Assembly (NCBI GenBank): GCA_900540255.1
Contig: UQFE01000014.1
Span: forward strand, 6,537 to 70,536
Direction of reading: 5' to 3'
Source: an uncultured Clostridium sp.
GTDB taxonomy: Bacteria; Bacillota; Clostridia; Clostridiales; Clostridiaceae
Length of the DNA stretch: 64,000 nucleotides
Positions 1 to 8,567 of this stretch are shown piece after piece. The first letter of the stretch is position 1. Every line of letters starts with the position of its first letter. Under the pieces are notes generated by a model. It was given only the letters and a program-made list of their open reading frames with translations, had not been told where the DNA came from and searched no databases. A program made the translations under genes and the position numbers.

Positions 1-2
1 CA

Positions 3-578
3 TCATTACTTGTATCTGCATTAAATGGTATTTTGTCTGCACTTTCACCTATGTATGTTGTAGTTTTAGGTGTATATTATAAACTTCAAACATTTATATA
101 TCTTCCTGCCAATGGAATAATTCAAGGTATGAGACCTATAATGAGTTATAACTTTGGAGCTGGTGAGCATAAAAGAGTAAAAAAAATATATAAAACTTCT
201 TTAGTATTAATTTTAGCTCTTATGATTTTAGGGATGATTTTATGCTTTACAATTCCAAGACAGCTACTAGGATTATTTACAAGTAGCTATGAAACTATAC
301 AAGCTGGTGTAACTGCACTTAAAATTATAAGCCTTGGATTTATAGTTTCTTCAATTTCAATTTCTTCATCAGGATCATTAGAAGCACTTGGAGAAGGTAT
401 TGAATCTTTAATAATTTCCTTATTACGCTATGTATTTTTAATTATACCTTTAGCCTTTTTACTAAGTCGTATTTTTGGTGTTAATGGTGTATGGAGTGCC
501 TTTGGTATTACTGAAGCTATAACTTCAATTATTGCATTTATAATTTTTAATAAGTCAATTAATAAACATGTATCTTAA
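3..578 (+). CDS. MATE-family multidrug/Na+ efflux transporter, C-terminal part
   Basis: The reading frame is open from the first bases of the window, so the true start lies upstream; the first internal ATG is at 33. About 190 residues remain, with four to five hydrophobic segments. The motif GIIQGMRPIMSYNFGAG followed by a basic loop is typical of the second half of MATE antiporters, which export cationic drugs across the membrane using a Na+ or H+ gradient. The gene ends at a TAA and is followed by a strong hairpin terminator. Partial only because the window starts inside it. Confidence 0.85.
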   Translation, partial: SLLVSALNGILSALSPMYVVVLGVYYKLQTFIYLPANGIIQGMRPIMSYNFGAGEHKRVKKIYKTSLVLILALMILGMILCFTIPRQLLGLFTSSYETIQAGVTALKIISLGFIVSSISISSSGSLEALGEGIESLIISLLRYVFLIIPLAFLLSRIFGVNGVWSAFGITEAITSIIAFIIFNKSINKHVS

Positions 579-590
579 ATAAAAATATTA

Positions 591-664
591 AAAAGGAACA
601 GCTAATAATAAAACATACCTTTTATCAAGGATAGTTTATAATTATATCTTAGCTGTTCCTTTTT
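591..664 (+). terminator. Intrinsic terminator after the MATE gene
   Basis: A perfect inverted repeat (AAAAGGAACAGCTAA at 591-605 and its complement at 650-664) ends in a T run. Its A/T flanks let it work from both sides, serving the MATE gene and the facing deformylase remnant. Confidence 0.75.
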
Positions 665-674
665 ATTTAATTAA

Positions 675-839
675 TTAAATTATTATTCCATTAAAATGAT
701 CAATTTCATGTTGAATAATTTGTGCAATAAAGCCAGTAAATATATCCTTTTGCTTTTTAAAATTCTTATCAAGATATTCTACTTCTATTTTTTCATATTT
801 CATAGTTTGTCTAAATTCTATTAAAGGAAAATTATTTTC
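675..839 (-). pseudogene. Peptide deformylase remnant (C-terminal part)
   Basis: The minus strand encodes about 54 residues ending in QHEIDHFNGIII and a stop. HEIDH is the metal-binding HExxH-type motif (HExDH) of peptide deformylase. Upstream the frame hits TAG and TGA stops, there is no start codon, and the conserved EGCLS motif that normally precedes it is absent. It is a 3' scrap of a def-like gene, not a functional enzyme. The stretch from 579 to 880 holds only this remnant and the terminator. Confidence 0.7.
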
Positions 840-880
840 ACTATTCTCTTATATTTTATACATTTTATTTATTATTCATC

Positions 881-1441
881 TTACACATTTTCTTCTATTA
901 TATTATTAGATATATATCCAACTCTAGCTACAGCTAAATATTCATTAGTTTCAACAACCATATTGCTTGGTATATTTAAATCTTTGACTAATAGTTGATT
1001 TCCTTGACTTAGCTTAGACACATCTACAGATATATTTTCTGGGAAAGTTCCTGGTTCACCTTGAAGTTCTATTTCAGTAACAAATGATTCTAATAGCAAT
1101 CCATTTGCTTCTATAACATCTTGTCCTGTAAATACTATTGGAATTTTAAGTTTTACAACTTCACCCTTGCTTACACTTTGAAAATCTATATGAATTACCT
1201 TTCCAAAAGGATCCTGTTGCATTTCTTTTACTATACATTTTTTATAAGCTCCATTTAACTTTAATGATATAACTGAACTTTTTGGACAACTTAATAATCT
1301 AATTAACTCTCTTTTTGTAATTTCTCCTGGAATAGATTCTTTTAATTCATTCCCATAAATAATACATGGAATTTGTCCATTCATTCGTGCTTTTTTTCCC
1401 TTTTCATTTCTTTCACTTACGTTAAATACTAAATTATCCAT
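881..1441 (-). CDS. rplY: Ribosomal protein bL25, Ctc/TL5 long form
   Basis: A 186-residue protein with the L25/Ctc layout: an N-terminal 5S-rRNA-binding beta-barrel (roughly residues 1-92, containing QDPFGKVIHIDFQ) and a C-terminal TL5-type beta domain (about 95-180). It binds 5S rRNA at the large-subunit central protuberance; in Bacillus the homologue Ctc is a general stress protein. The gene stands alone on the minus strand, preceded by an AAGGAAGG ribosome binding site. The length fits the long Ctc form rather than the short E. coli L25. Confidence 0.9.
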   Translation of the reverse strand: MDNLVFNVSERNEKGKKARMNGQIPCIIYGNELKESIPGEITKRELIRLLSCPKSSVISLKLNGAYKKCIVKEMQQDPFGKVIHIDFQSVSKGEVVKLKIPIVFTGQDVIEANGLLLESFVTEIELQGEPGTFPENISVDVSKLSQGNQLLVKDLNIPSNMVVETNEYLAVARVGYISNNIIEENV

Positions 1442-1551
1442 AACTAACCCTTCCTTTTCACTTATGATTTACATATGTTTTTTTATTTTGTATATCATAT
1501 ACTATTCGAATTAGTTATTTAATATTACTATAAAATAAAAAATATCTTTTA

Positions 1552-2103
1552 CTATAACTCCTTTACTAAAACATATCTTCTTAATCCACCATATTTTAAT
1601 TTATCTTTTTTAATTTCATAACCTAAATTCATAAATGTATTTACACTAAATTCATTATATGGTGAAGCTGTTGCAGTTAATATTTCAATATTATCTTTCC
1701 TTGCAATCTTTTCTAATTCTTCACAAATTAATCTTTGAAGCTTATTTCCTCTATATTCACTTTTTACTATTGTTGATTCTATTTGTGCAACTTTAAGAAC
1801 TTCTTCTCCATTTAAACCTATATCATATGCATAATTTGATTCATCATATCCCTTTTTTGCATATACCCCCATTGCAATAAGCTCATCTTCATTTGTTAAG
1901 CATCCTATTATTTTTCCATTACAATTTATGTATTCTTCAAACTCTTCTTGTTTTGAATCTGCATATAACTCCTTATTTTCAAGGCCATTTATTATTAATT
2001 CTTGTAATTTTATTATCTTATTTATATCTGATAATTTTAATTCTCTTAATTTTATTTCTATTATTTCCCCATCTTTTCTTTTTACCTTTAGTGAATTTAT
2101 CAT
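1552..2103 (-). CDS. GNAT family N-acetyltransferase
   Basis: 183 residues with a GNAT-like core: a beta strand ending in IESTIVKSEYRGNKLQ (motif A, where the loop after R-G-N normally grips the acetyl-CoA pyrophosphate), then SPYNEFSVNTFMNLGYE near the C-terminus, the usual motif B position. It should acetylate an unidentified amine. The N-terminal 35 residues are charged and lysine-rich. Single gene; the substrate cannot be told from the sequence. Confidence 0.75.
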   Translation of the reverse strand: MINSLKVKRKDGEIIEIKLRELKLSDINKIIKLQELIINGLENKELYADSKQEEFEEYINCNGKIIGCLTNEDELIAMGVYAKKGYDESNYAYDIGLNGEEVLKVAQIESTIVKSEYRGNKLQRLICEELEKIARKDNIEILTATASPYNEFSVNTFMNLGYEIKKDKLKYGGLRRYVLVKEL

Positions 2104-2161
2104 AATTTATTACCATCCTTCCATTTAGTTATTAGCTATTTTAAATATAGCATTGTTTAAA

Positions 2162-2222
2162 AAGCTATGATTATGAATCTTTCTTCTAATGTATCTTTGT
2201 AGAAAATTAATAATCATAGCTT
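2162..2222 (-). terminator. Long hairpin downstream of the chromosomal amidase
   Basis: AAGCTATGATTAT at 2162-2174 pairs with its exact complement at 2210-2222, with a 35-nt loop. It lies directly after the stop of the amidase at 2229 and probably ends its transcript, although the T run is weak. Confidence 0.45.
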
Positions 2223-2228
2223 ATCTAA

Positions 2229-3119
2229 TTATAAATTCAATAATTTTCTCCAAGTGTTACGACCAACAATTCCATCTACTGAAAGTCCATTTGTTCTTTG
2301 ATAATTTTTAACTGCAACTTCTGTATTAGCTCCAAAAATACCATCAGCACTTATCCCTAATTTTTCTTGAATCAACTTAGTAATATTGCCTCTTGCTCCT
2401 CTTCTAACCATAGGAGATCCATTTAATGTATTTGGTCCTGCAATACCATCTACTTTTTGATTAGAAAATCCCTGCTTATTACATTCTTCTTGTAATCTAG
2501 CTATCCAACTATGGTGATTTTTACTTGTTGGTTGTGGAGTTGGTGTTGGTACTGGCTCTGGAGTTGGCGTTGATGTTGGTGTTGGTGTAACTCCAGAACT
2601 TCTATTAACTAAAGCTTCAGCTATCGTTTTTCCAATATAATCATAGCCAACTTTCTTATATAAAGCAACATCTTCAGTTGCTTCAACAAAGCAAACTTCA
2701 ACTATCATTGATTTCATACTTGTATGCTTTAATTCATATAATCCTGTTCTTACTTTTTGTCCTCTATTTCTAAAACCTAAAGATGCCATTTTATTAACAA
2801 CTCTTCCTGCAATGTCATATTCAGAGTAAACACATACCTCTGTTCCTAATGCACCATTATAAGTGCTATAAGCATTGTTAAAGTGTATTGATACAAATAA
2901 ATCAGCACCCCAGTTATTAGCTTTATTAACACCATAACTTAAATCTGCAGATGAACTTGAAATTGAGTCTGGTGGTGTAACATCTAAAACACTTAGTCCC
3001 ATTTGATTTAAATATTTAATTACAGCATTTTTTACTAATCTATCTTCTTTTAATTCGTCTATTATTCCTCTTGAACCAGGAACATTTGGACAATGTCCTC
3101 CTCTTACTGCTATTTTCAT
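2229..3119 (-). CDS. N-acetylmuramoyl-L-alanine amidase with peptidoglycan-binding domain
   Basis: A cell-wall hydrolase. Residues 1-170 form an Amidase_3 domain with the zinc ligands visible in RGGHCPN near the start and SIHFN in the middle, and the catalytic Glu in MIVEVCFVE. A Pro/Thr-rich linker (PTPTPTSTPTPEP...) follows, then a C-terminal peptidoglycan-binding module ending DGIVGRNTWRKLLNL. I prefer the ATG at 3119 over a GTG three codons upstream, because GGGAGGG sits too close to the GTG. The architecture and last residues closely match the prophage endolysin at 17989-18876, so this is probably a domesticated endolysin. No signal peptide is seen, as in endolysins. Confidence 0.88.
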   Translation of the reverse strand: MKIAVRGGHCPNVPGSRGIIDELKEDRLVKNAVIKYLNQMGLSVLDVTPPDSISSSSADLSYGVNKANNWGADLFVSIHFNNAYSTYNGALGTEVCVYSEYDIAGRVVNKMASLGFRNRGQKVRTGLYELKHTSMKSMIVEVCFVEATEDVALYKKVGYDYIGKTIAEALVNRSSGVTPTPTSTPTPEPVPTPTPQPTSKNHHSWIARLQEECNKQGFSNQKVDGIAGPNTLNGSPMVRRGARGNITKLIQEKLGISADGIFGANTEVAVKNYQRTNGLSVDGIVGRNTWRKLLNL

Positions 3120-3451
3120 ACTTAACACACCCTCCCACTTTGTATTTTATGCAAATACCAATAACATTGCTCCATATTTTTCTATTTAATAATCCAAAAC
3201 TCTACTTTTCCCTTATTTAAAATATACATTATTTAAGTATAATTTTATAAAAAATAAAGCTAATTTTTTATAAAATTACATACCAACTTCTAAAATTTAA
3301 AAAAATCTTATTTTAAATTAAAACTTAATAAAATACCATAACACTGTACTCATAATATTAATTTGCTATAATTCTTATTGATTAAAACATTTATACCTGT
3401 ATTAAAGGTAAAAAAGAGCTTTGCTAATGAATAATTTTATAAAATAAAAAT

Positions 3452-3483
3452 ATCCTAAGAAGATTACTTTTACTTCTTAGGAT
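3452..3483 (-). terminator. Hairpin in the 3120-3571 intergenic stretch
   Basis: ATCCTAAGAAG and CTTCTTAGGAT form an 11-bp stem. It lies past the end of the gene at 3572 (read leftward) and is followed on that strand by A/T-rich sequence, so it is the likely terminator of that gene. The remaining 450 bases up to the amidase start show no coding frame I can support. Confidence 0.55.
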
Positions 3484-3571
3484 TCTCTAATTTAAAAATC
3501 ATCTAGTATTCTTTCAAACTACTATGTAGCTTATATAATAATAAAATTTAATTCATTAACTTATCTTCTTA

Positions 3572-4246
3572 TTACTTTTCTAAATTAATAATCATATCTA
3601 ATAATATTCCCTCATTTTTAACTTCAATTGAATTTAAGTTTACATTTTTAAAGTTTTCTTTAGAAATAATCACATTATTTTTTCCATATTCAACTTTTAT
3701 ATTACTATTATCAAACCAATCTATTACAAATGTTTTCATAACTAAATTCACAATAAAATTTGCTACTTTTAAATCTAAAACCTTAACTTCTCCAATGTCA
3801 ATAACTAAATCTTTAGATTCATTTAAGCTTGGCTTAATTTTCATTTTAATAGGAATATCTTTATCTGATTTAACGTTATAATTTACATAAATATCTATAG
3901 TATTATCTTCTATATCTATCTTAAGATTTTTCATTTTATTATTATTAGTTTGCTGTAAAAAATAATTTATTCCTTTTACAATTGCTTCTTCTGGTGCAAA
4001 AACACTTCCTTTAATCCCCATTACAGGTTTATTTATAATTTCTAAACTTTCAGCCTTAACACCAACAATTGATTTTAAAAACCCTAATGTACCTTGTCCT
4101 ATTTCTTCAGTTTCTGTAATACTGCCACTATTATTTTCTTCTTTTATTTCAGATTTAATTTTATTATTTTTACTAATAAACATAACTCCAAAAATAATTA
4201 GTAAAATTAATACACTTGCTAATATTATTTTTATTCCTTTTTTCAT
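3572..4246 (-). CDS. Membrane-anchored extracytoplasmic protein, possibly YpmS/DUF2140-like
   Basis: 224 residues: MKKGIKI then a hydrophobic helix (about residues 5-24) acting as a signal anchor, a charged Glu/Ser/Thr linker, and a 170-residue soluble domain of alternating beta strands (for example NTIDIYVNYNVKS, KNVIISKENFKNV) outside the membrane. The shape resembles the DUF2140/YpmS group of single-pass proteins of unknown role. No catalytic motif is apparent. Monocistronic. Confidence 0.5.
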   Translation of the reverse strand: MKKGIKIILASVLILLIIFGVMFISKNNKIKSEIKEENNSGSITETEEIGQGTLGFLKSIVGVKAESLEIINKPVMGIKGSVFAPEEAIVKGINYFLQQTNNNKMKNLKIDIEDNTIDIYVNYNVKSDKDIPIKMKIKPSLNESKDLVIDIGEVKVLDLKVANFIVNLVMKTFVIDWFDNSNIKVEYGKNNVIISKENFKNVNLNSIEVKNEGILLDMIINLEK

Positions 4247-4337
4247 TTTATACCTCTTTTTATTTATCTAATGTATAATTATTAAGTAGAAATTTTTTTC
4301 ATTATATCATATATTTTTATTTTATACTTTACCTTTT

Positions 4338-4579
4338 TCATTTTCTAATTAATATAGGTGTCATACAATTTGCTTCTCTAAGTTCTTTAGCAAATTCATA
4401 TCCATTCATATTAGGCATCATTATATCTAAAATTATTAAGTCAATATGATGATTTTCTAATAATTCAATTGCTTTACTCCCTCTTCAATCTTAAAAACAA
4501 TATAATCTTATCTATTTAAAATTCTTTCTAATAGTCTTCTTGTACTATTATCATCTTCTACAATCAATATATCAACCAT
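4338..4579 (-). pseudogene. Response-regulator receiver domain remnant
   Basis: From the ATG at 4579 the frame reads MVDILIVEDDNSTRRLLERI, the start of a CheY-like receiver with its acidic pair, then hits an in-frame TAA. After a frameshift the frame continues with HIDLIILDIMMPNMNGYEF, which carries the phospho-accepting Asp and the MMPxMxG loop. A stop plus a shift, and no DNA-binding domain, mark it as broken. It accounts for the 4247-4715 gap. Confidence 0.75.
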
Positions 4580-4667
4580 AATTTTTCATCCTAGGTGTCA
4601 GTAATTTATTTTTTATAATACTACTAAATTATAAACTAAAAATAAATTTTTAAAATCCTTTATATTA

Positions 4668-4708
4668 TAAAAAGCTCAAGGAAATTATTATACTTCCCTA
4701 AGCTTTTC
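4668..4708 (-). terminator. Terminator of the PsiE-like gene
   Basis: AAAAGCTCAAGGAA pairs with TTCCCTAAGCTTTT (one mismatch region) just past the stop at 4716. Confidence 0.6.
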
Positions 4709-4715
4709 TTAGCAA

Positions 4716-5336
4716 TTATTTCTTTTTAATTGATCTTATTACTTCAACTCTTGTAATTACATTATTTTTTATCTTTGCAACTCTTAAAGCAAATCCTGGG
4801 TAATAAATACAAACTCCTATACCTAACTCTAATTTTCTTGTTTCTACTTCTCTTAAAATAATGTCTTCTAAATTATCTTCTTTATTTTCATAAGGTATAT
4901 CAATATGCTCTAAAAAGTTTATTCTTTTTACTCTTTCACTACCTCTATAAATAGTTTTATCTACTTCATCAAAATTATAAAATAAATATTTTCTTGTTGC
5001 AAATAATCCTGCAATTGCTATTACTCCAATTAAATTTTGGAATATTGTCATATGCTCAACAATTAATTGTCTTGCAATTGCAAAAAGTAAAACTTCAATT
5101 ACTGTTTCAGGTGTATGTTTACATAACATCTTTATAAATTCTATTCCTATAACAAAATTAAATGCTATAGATAAATAATTGTTAAAAGCTTCTAAGTTAT
5201 TAGCTCCAAAAATAGATTTTATATCAAAAATAAGATATATAACCGATATTGCAATACAAACTGATAAAAGTATTCCTATTATTACTTCAAGAGCATCTAC
5301 CGCCTTTAGCACTTGCTCTTTTATAAATTTTTTCAT
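4716..5336 (-). CDS. PsiE-like phosphate-starvation-inducible membrane protein
   Basis: 206 residues with four hydrophobic segments in the first 120 (IIGILLSVCIAISVIYLIF, then ...IAFNFVIGIEFIKML, VLLFAIARQLIVEH, LIGVIAIAGLFATRKYLF), the layout of the PsiE family. The C-terminal 80 residues are soluble (ELGIGVCIYYPGFALRVAKI) and resemble a small TrkA_C/transporter-associated domain, an addition seen in some Firmicute members. Function is unknown beyond the membrane location. It has its own terminator. Confidence 0.6.
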   Translation of the reverse strand: MKKFIKEQVLKAVDALEVIIGILLSVCIAISVIYLIFDIKSIFGANNLEAFNNYLSIAFNFVIGIEFIKMLCKHTPETVIEVLLFAIARQLIVEHMTIFQNLIGVIAIAGLFATRKYLFYNFDEVDKTIYRGSERVKRINFLEHIDIPYENKEDNLEDIILREVETRKLELGIGVCIYYPGFALRVAKIKNNVITRVEVIRSIKKK

Positions 5337-5645
5337 ATCCCTACCTCTTTCTTCATTATTAAAAGTCTATGTATTTAATATAGTCTTTTAATAATACTAT
5401 AAAAACTGTTGATGTTACTGTGATAATAATTACATTTCCATAAAATTTATATACTGGATTGAAATCAACATACTCCAAAATATATTTTTAGATAAAAGTT
5501 ATGTTATTGTTAATCCATTTTTATTATCTTTATTTTTATGCAAAACTGGATCTTTAATAAATAAAAATATATTTATTAATTGGTATTTTTTTGTTTTTAT
5601 TTTATATCATTTACGAGGATTTTTATTACGATTATTGTATAAAAA

Positions 5646-5679
5646 AAAGAAACCTTAGAATAAAAACTAAGATTTCTTT
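5646..5679 (-). terminator. Terminator in the 5337-5782 intergenic stretch
   Basis: AAAGAAACCTTAG and CTAAGATTTCTTT form a 13-base stem with one mismatch, followed by T/A-rich sequence on the minus strand, so it probably ends the sulfur-gene operon. The rest of this 446-base gap is extremely AT-rich; a hydrophobic open frame on the plus strand (about 5455-5659) has no start or ribosome binding site and I do not support it as a gene. Confidence 0.5.
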
Positions 5680-5782
5680 AATCATTTTATAAAATCTCTA
5701 TCTCTTTAAGATATCAAATATAATCTCTAACCTTTATTAACAATAATTCAATAATCCTTTATATCTTTGTTATAGTTTAAAA

Positions 5783-6949
5783 TTAAGTTAAACTTCTTAT
5801 AATATTATTCATTGCTCCTTCAACAATTTTTCTTTCTGTTGCTAAGTTTATTCTTACATGCCCTTTACCAGTTTCACCAAACCATATACCATAATCAACT
5901 GCTAAATTGCATTTTTCTTGGAAGAAATTTTTAATATCCTTTTCCTCTATATAATAGCTAAAATCATACCATGCTAAATAAGTTCCTTCTAAGGGAGAAA
6001 CAACTACATGTGGCAAATGATTTGATAAAATACTCTTAGTATACTCATAATTTCCTCTTATTTTATCTAAAATTTCCTTTAACCATTCTTCCCCATATCT
6101 ATAAGCAGCTTCAACAGCTATATATCCAAATACATTACCATTATCTCCACCAATTGAATTATAATATTTATCAAATTTTTCTCTTATTTCATCATTTGGA
6201 ATAACTACAAATGAATTTTGACAAGAAGCAAGATTAAATGTCTTTGTAGCAGCTGTTAATGTTACAAGAACATCATCATAATTACCTATAGTTGCTGCTG
6301 GAATTTGCTTTTTGTCACCAATTATTATATCTTGATGTATTTCATCTGCTAAAACAAAAACATCATTAGCCTTACAGATATCTAATACTCTTTTTAATTC
6401 CTCTTTTGTCCATACTCTTCCTATAGGATTATGAGGTGAAGAAAGAATAAATAATTTAACTTGATTTTCAATAATATCTTCTTCAAATTTTTCAAAATCA
6501 ATAGTATATATTCCATTATCATTTTTTAAATTATTAAATATAAGTTTTCTTTCATTTTCTTTTATTGCATCATGAAATGGATAGTATACAGGCCCCATTA
6601 CAATACAGCTATCTCCCGGATTAGTTAAAATATTAATAAACCAAAATAATGCTGGTACTACCCCTGGTGAAAATCTAATCCATTCTTTTTTAACATTATA
6701 TCCATGTTTTTCTTTTTCCCAATTTATAAAAGCTTCATAATAAGAATCTGGTATTATATTATATCCAAATATACCATGATTAACTCTTTCTTTTAATGCA
6801 TCTATTACTGGCTGCGGAGCTTTAAAATCCATATCTGCTACCCACATTGCAATTAAATTTTCATTTCCAAATCTACTTTTTAAACCATCCCACTTTAAGC
6901 AATTAGTTCCAAATCTATTTTCTAATCCACAATTCACTAATTTATTCAT
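5783..6949 (-). CDS. MalY/PatB-type PLP-dependent C-S lyase (cystathionine beta-lyase)
   Basis: A fold-type I aminotransferase-like enzyme of about 388 residues. AATKTFNLASCQ contains the PLP-binding lysine, LSSPHNPIGRVW the substrate loop, and ADEIHQDI the Asp that holds the pyridine nitrogen. This group cleaves cystathionine or cysteine conjugates, giving homocysteine or H2S. I choose the ATG at 6949 (MNKLVNCG) because GGAGG lies 8 bases before it; the upstream GTG overlaps that site. It follows the next gene by 21 bases and shares its SAM riboswitch, so it serves methionine/cysteine interconversion. Confidence 0.88.
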   Translation of the reverse strand: MNKLVNCGLENRFGTNCLKWDGLKSRFGNENLIAMWVADMDFKAPQPVIDALKERVNHGIFGYNIIPDSYYEAFINWEKEKHGYNVKKEWIRFSPGVVPALFWFINILTNPGDSCIVMGPVYYPFHDAIKENERKLIFNNLKNDNGIYTIDFEKFEEDIIENQVKLFILSSPHNPIGRVWTKEELKRVLDICKANDVFVLADEIHQDIIIGDKKQIPAATIGNYDDVLVTLTAATKTFNLASCQNSFVVIPNDEIREKFDKYYNSIGGDNGNVFGYIAVEAAYRYGEEWLKEILDKIRGNYEYTKSILSNHLPHVVVSPLEGTYLAWYDFSYYIEEKDIKNFFQEKCNLAVDYGIWFGETGKGHVRINLATERKIVEGAMNNIIRSLT

Positions 6950-6970
6950 CTCACTAACCTCCACTAAAAT

Positions 6971-8122
6971 TTATTCTAATACACTTTTTAAATCATTTAT
7001 TAAATCATTAACATTTTCTATTCCAACAGAAAGCCTCATTAAATATTCATCTACACCTAATCTGTTCTTAATTTCTTCTGGTATTTCTGAATGTGTTTGT
7101 GTAAATGGATAAGTTATTAAAGATTCCACTCCACCTAAACTTTCAGCAAAACTAATAACTTTTAAATTAGATAATAAATCTTCTACATATTTCTTATCTT
7201 TAACTCTAAAAGAAATCATTCCTCCAAAACCTGTACTTTGCTCTTTATTCACATAATATCCTTGATGAGTATTTAATCCTACATAATATACCTTTTCTAT
7301 ATTTTTATTAGCTTCTAACCATTTAGCAATTTTAAGTGCATTTTCCTGTATTCTATCCATTCTTATATGAAGTGTTTTTATTCCTCTAAGTAACAACCAT
7401 GAATCAAATGGAGATAATATTGCCCCAGTTGATTTTTGCATAAACCTTAACTTTTCAATTATTTTTTTGTCATTAGCTATAGCAAACCCAGCTAATAAAT
7501 CGTTATGTCCTCCAAGATACTTTGTTGCACTATGAATTACTATATCTGCCCCTACTTCTAATGGTTTTTGATAATAAGGTGTTAAAAATGTATTATCCAC
7601 TATACTAATAATATCTTTTTCCTTACATATATCAGTAATTGCTTTAATATCTGTTACTCTCATTAACGGATTTGACGGAGTTTCAATTACTATACCTTTT
7701 GTATTTTTTCTTATTGCATCTTTTACTTTATTTATATCACTTGTATCCACAAATGAAGATTCTATATTATAAACACTATAAACTTCATCAAATAATCTAA
7801 ATGTTCCTCCATATAAATCTTCTGATAATATTACATGATCTCCAGGCTTAAATAAATGTACACAAGCTGTTAATGCTGCCATTCCACAAGAAAATGCTAA
7901 AGCTTCTCTTCCATTTTCAAGTAATGCAATAGTTTTCTCTACTTCTTCTCTTGTTGGATTTTGAAGCCTTGTGTAATCATATCCAGTGCTTTGATTTAAT
8001 CCCTCATGTTTAAAGGTTGCTGAAAGATAAAGAGGATAGCTGATTGCACCTGTTCCAGCATCACCTTTTCTTGCCCCTGTTACAGCATAAGTTTCAAATG
8101 AATATTTCTTTTTATTTTCCAT
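6971..8122 (-). CDS. Trans-sulfuration PLP enzyme (cystathionine gamma-synthase/lyase family)
   Basis: 383 residues of the Cys/Met metabolism PLP family. The active-site lysine lies in SATKYLGGHND, the PLP-phosphate loop in YDYTRLQNPTR, and EALAFSCGMAALTA is the conserved N-terminal helix. The family includes cystathionine gamma-synthase, gamma-lyase and methionine gamma-lyase, and sequence alone does not separate them here. It is the first gene after a SAM-I riboswitch, so it is expected to be expressed when S-adenosylmethionine is low. That favours a biosynthetic role together with the PatB-like gene downstream. Confidence 0.87.
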   Translation of the reverse strand: MENKKKYSFETYAVTGARKGDAGTGAISYPLYLSATFKHEGLNQSTGYDYTRLQNPTREEVEKTIALLENGREALAFSCGMAALTACVHLFKPGDHVILSEDLYGGTFRLFDEVYSVYNIESSFVDTSDINKVKDAIRKNTKGIVIETPSNPLMRVTDIKAITDICKEKDIISIVDNTFLTPYYQKPLEVGADIVIHSATKYLGGHNDLLAGFAIANDKKIIEKLRFMQKSTGAILSPFDSWLLLRGIKTLHIRMDRIQENALKIAKWLEANKNIEKVYYVGLNTHQGYYVNKEQSTGFGGMISFRVKDKKYVEDLLSNLKVISFAESLGGVESLITYPFTQTHSEIPEEIKNRLGVDEYLMRLSVGIENVNDLINDLKSVLE

Positions 8123-8160
8123 AATAACCCCCCAAATTTTAAACTTAATTAATAATGCAT

Positions 8161-8193
8161 AAAAAATCCACTCCTAAAAGATATTAGAAGTGG
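8161..8193 (-). terminator. Riboswitch expression-platform terminator
   Basis: On the minus strand CCACTTC...GGAGTGG forms a hairpin directly followed by six T. It lies between the SAM-I aptamer and the coding start, the classic premature terminator of S-box leaders. Confidence 0.85.
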
Positions 8194-8223
8194 TAATCTT
8201 GTATATAAATACTATATAATTCA

Positions 8224-8386
8224 CTTATCTTTCAGATATTCTGCAGGATTTAGCACCAACATCATCAGTTACAAGTTAAAAATTGCAAGTGGCAAGTTAA
8301 AACTTGTCATTCATCACTTGCCACTTGTCACTTACGACAGGTTGCTGGGTTTCATAGGGCCAGTCCCTCCACCACTCTTAATAAGT
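8224..8386 (-). ncRNA. SAM-I (S-box) riboswitch
   Basis: The minus strand holds the S-box consensus elements in order: P1 5' strand CTTAT plus AAGAGTGGTGGAGGGACTGG, GGCCCTATGAAACCCAGCAACC, then GGTGCTAAATCCTGCAGA, and AAGATAAG closing P1. In this class SAM binding stabilises P1 and lets the downstream terminator form. The P3 arm is unusually long, built from CAAGTGGCAAGT (8316-8327 as complement) and ACTTGCCACTTG (8286-8297) around a repetitive loop. It controls the two sulfur genes to the left. Confidence 0.95.
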
Positions 8387-8567
8387 TATTTGTTTTTTAA
8401 TTTACTATGATAATATATTATCCCTCTTAATTCATTTTGTCAATATTTCCTATTATTTTCATTTTTTATTTTTTTACTTTTAGTACTCTTTATAATTATA
8501 ATTTTCAAGTATATTATTAACATTAATCTAATATATATATATTATCAATTTCAAAAGGAGAATTTGT

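Noticed and set aside
5455..5659. Hydrophobic open frame on the plus strand in a gene-free gap
   Set aside because: No start codon with a ribosome binding site, extreme A+T content, and no recognisable family.
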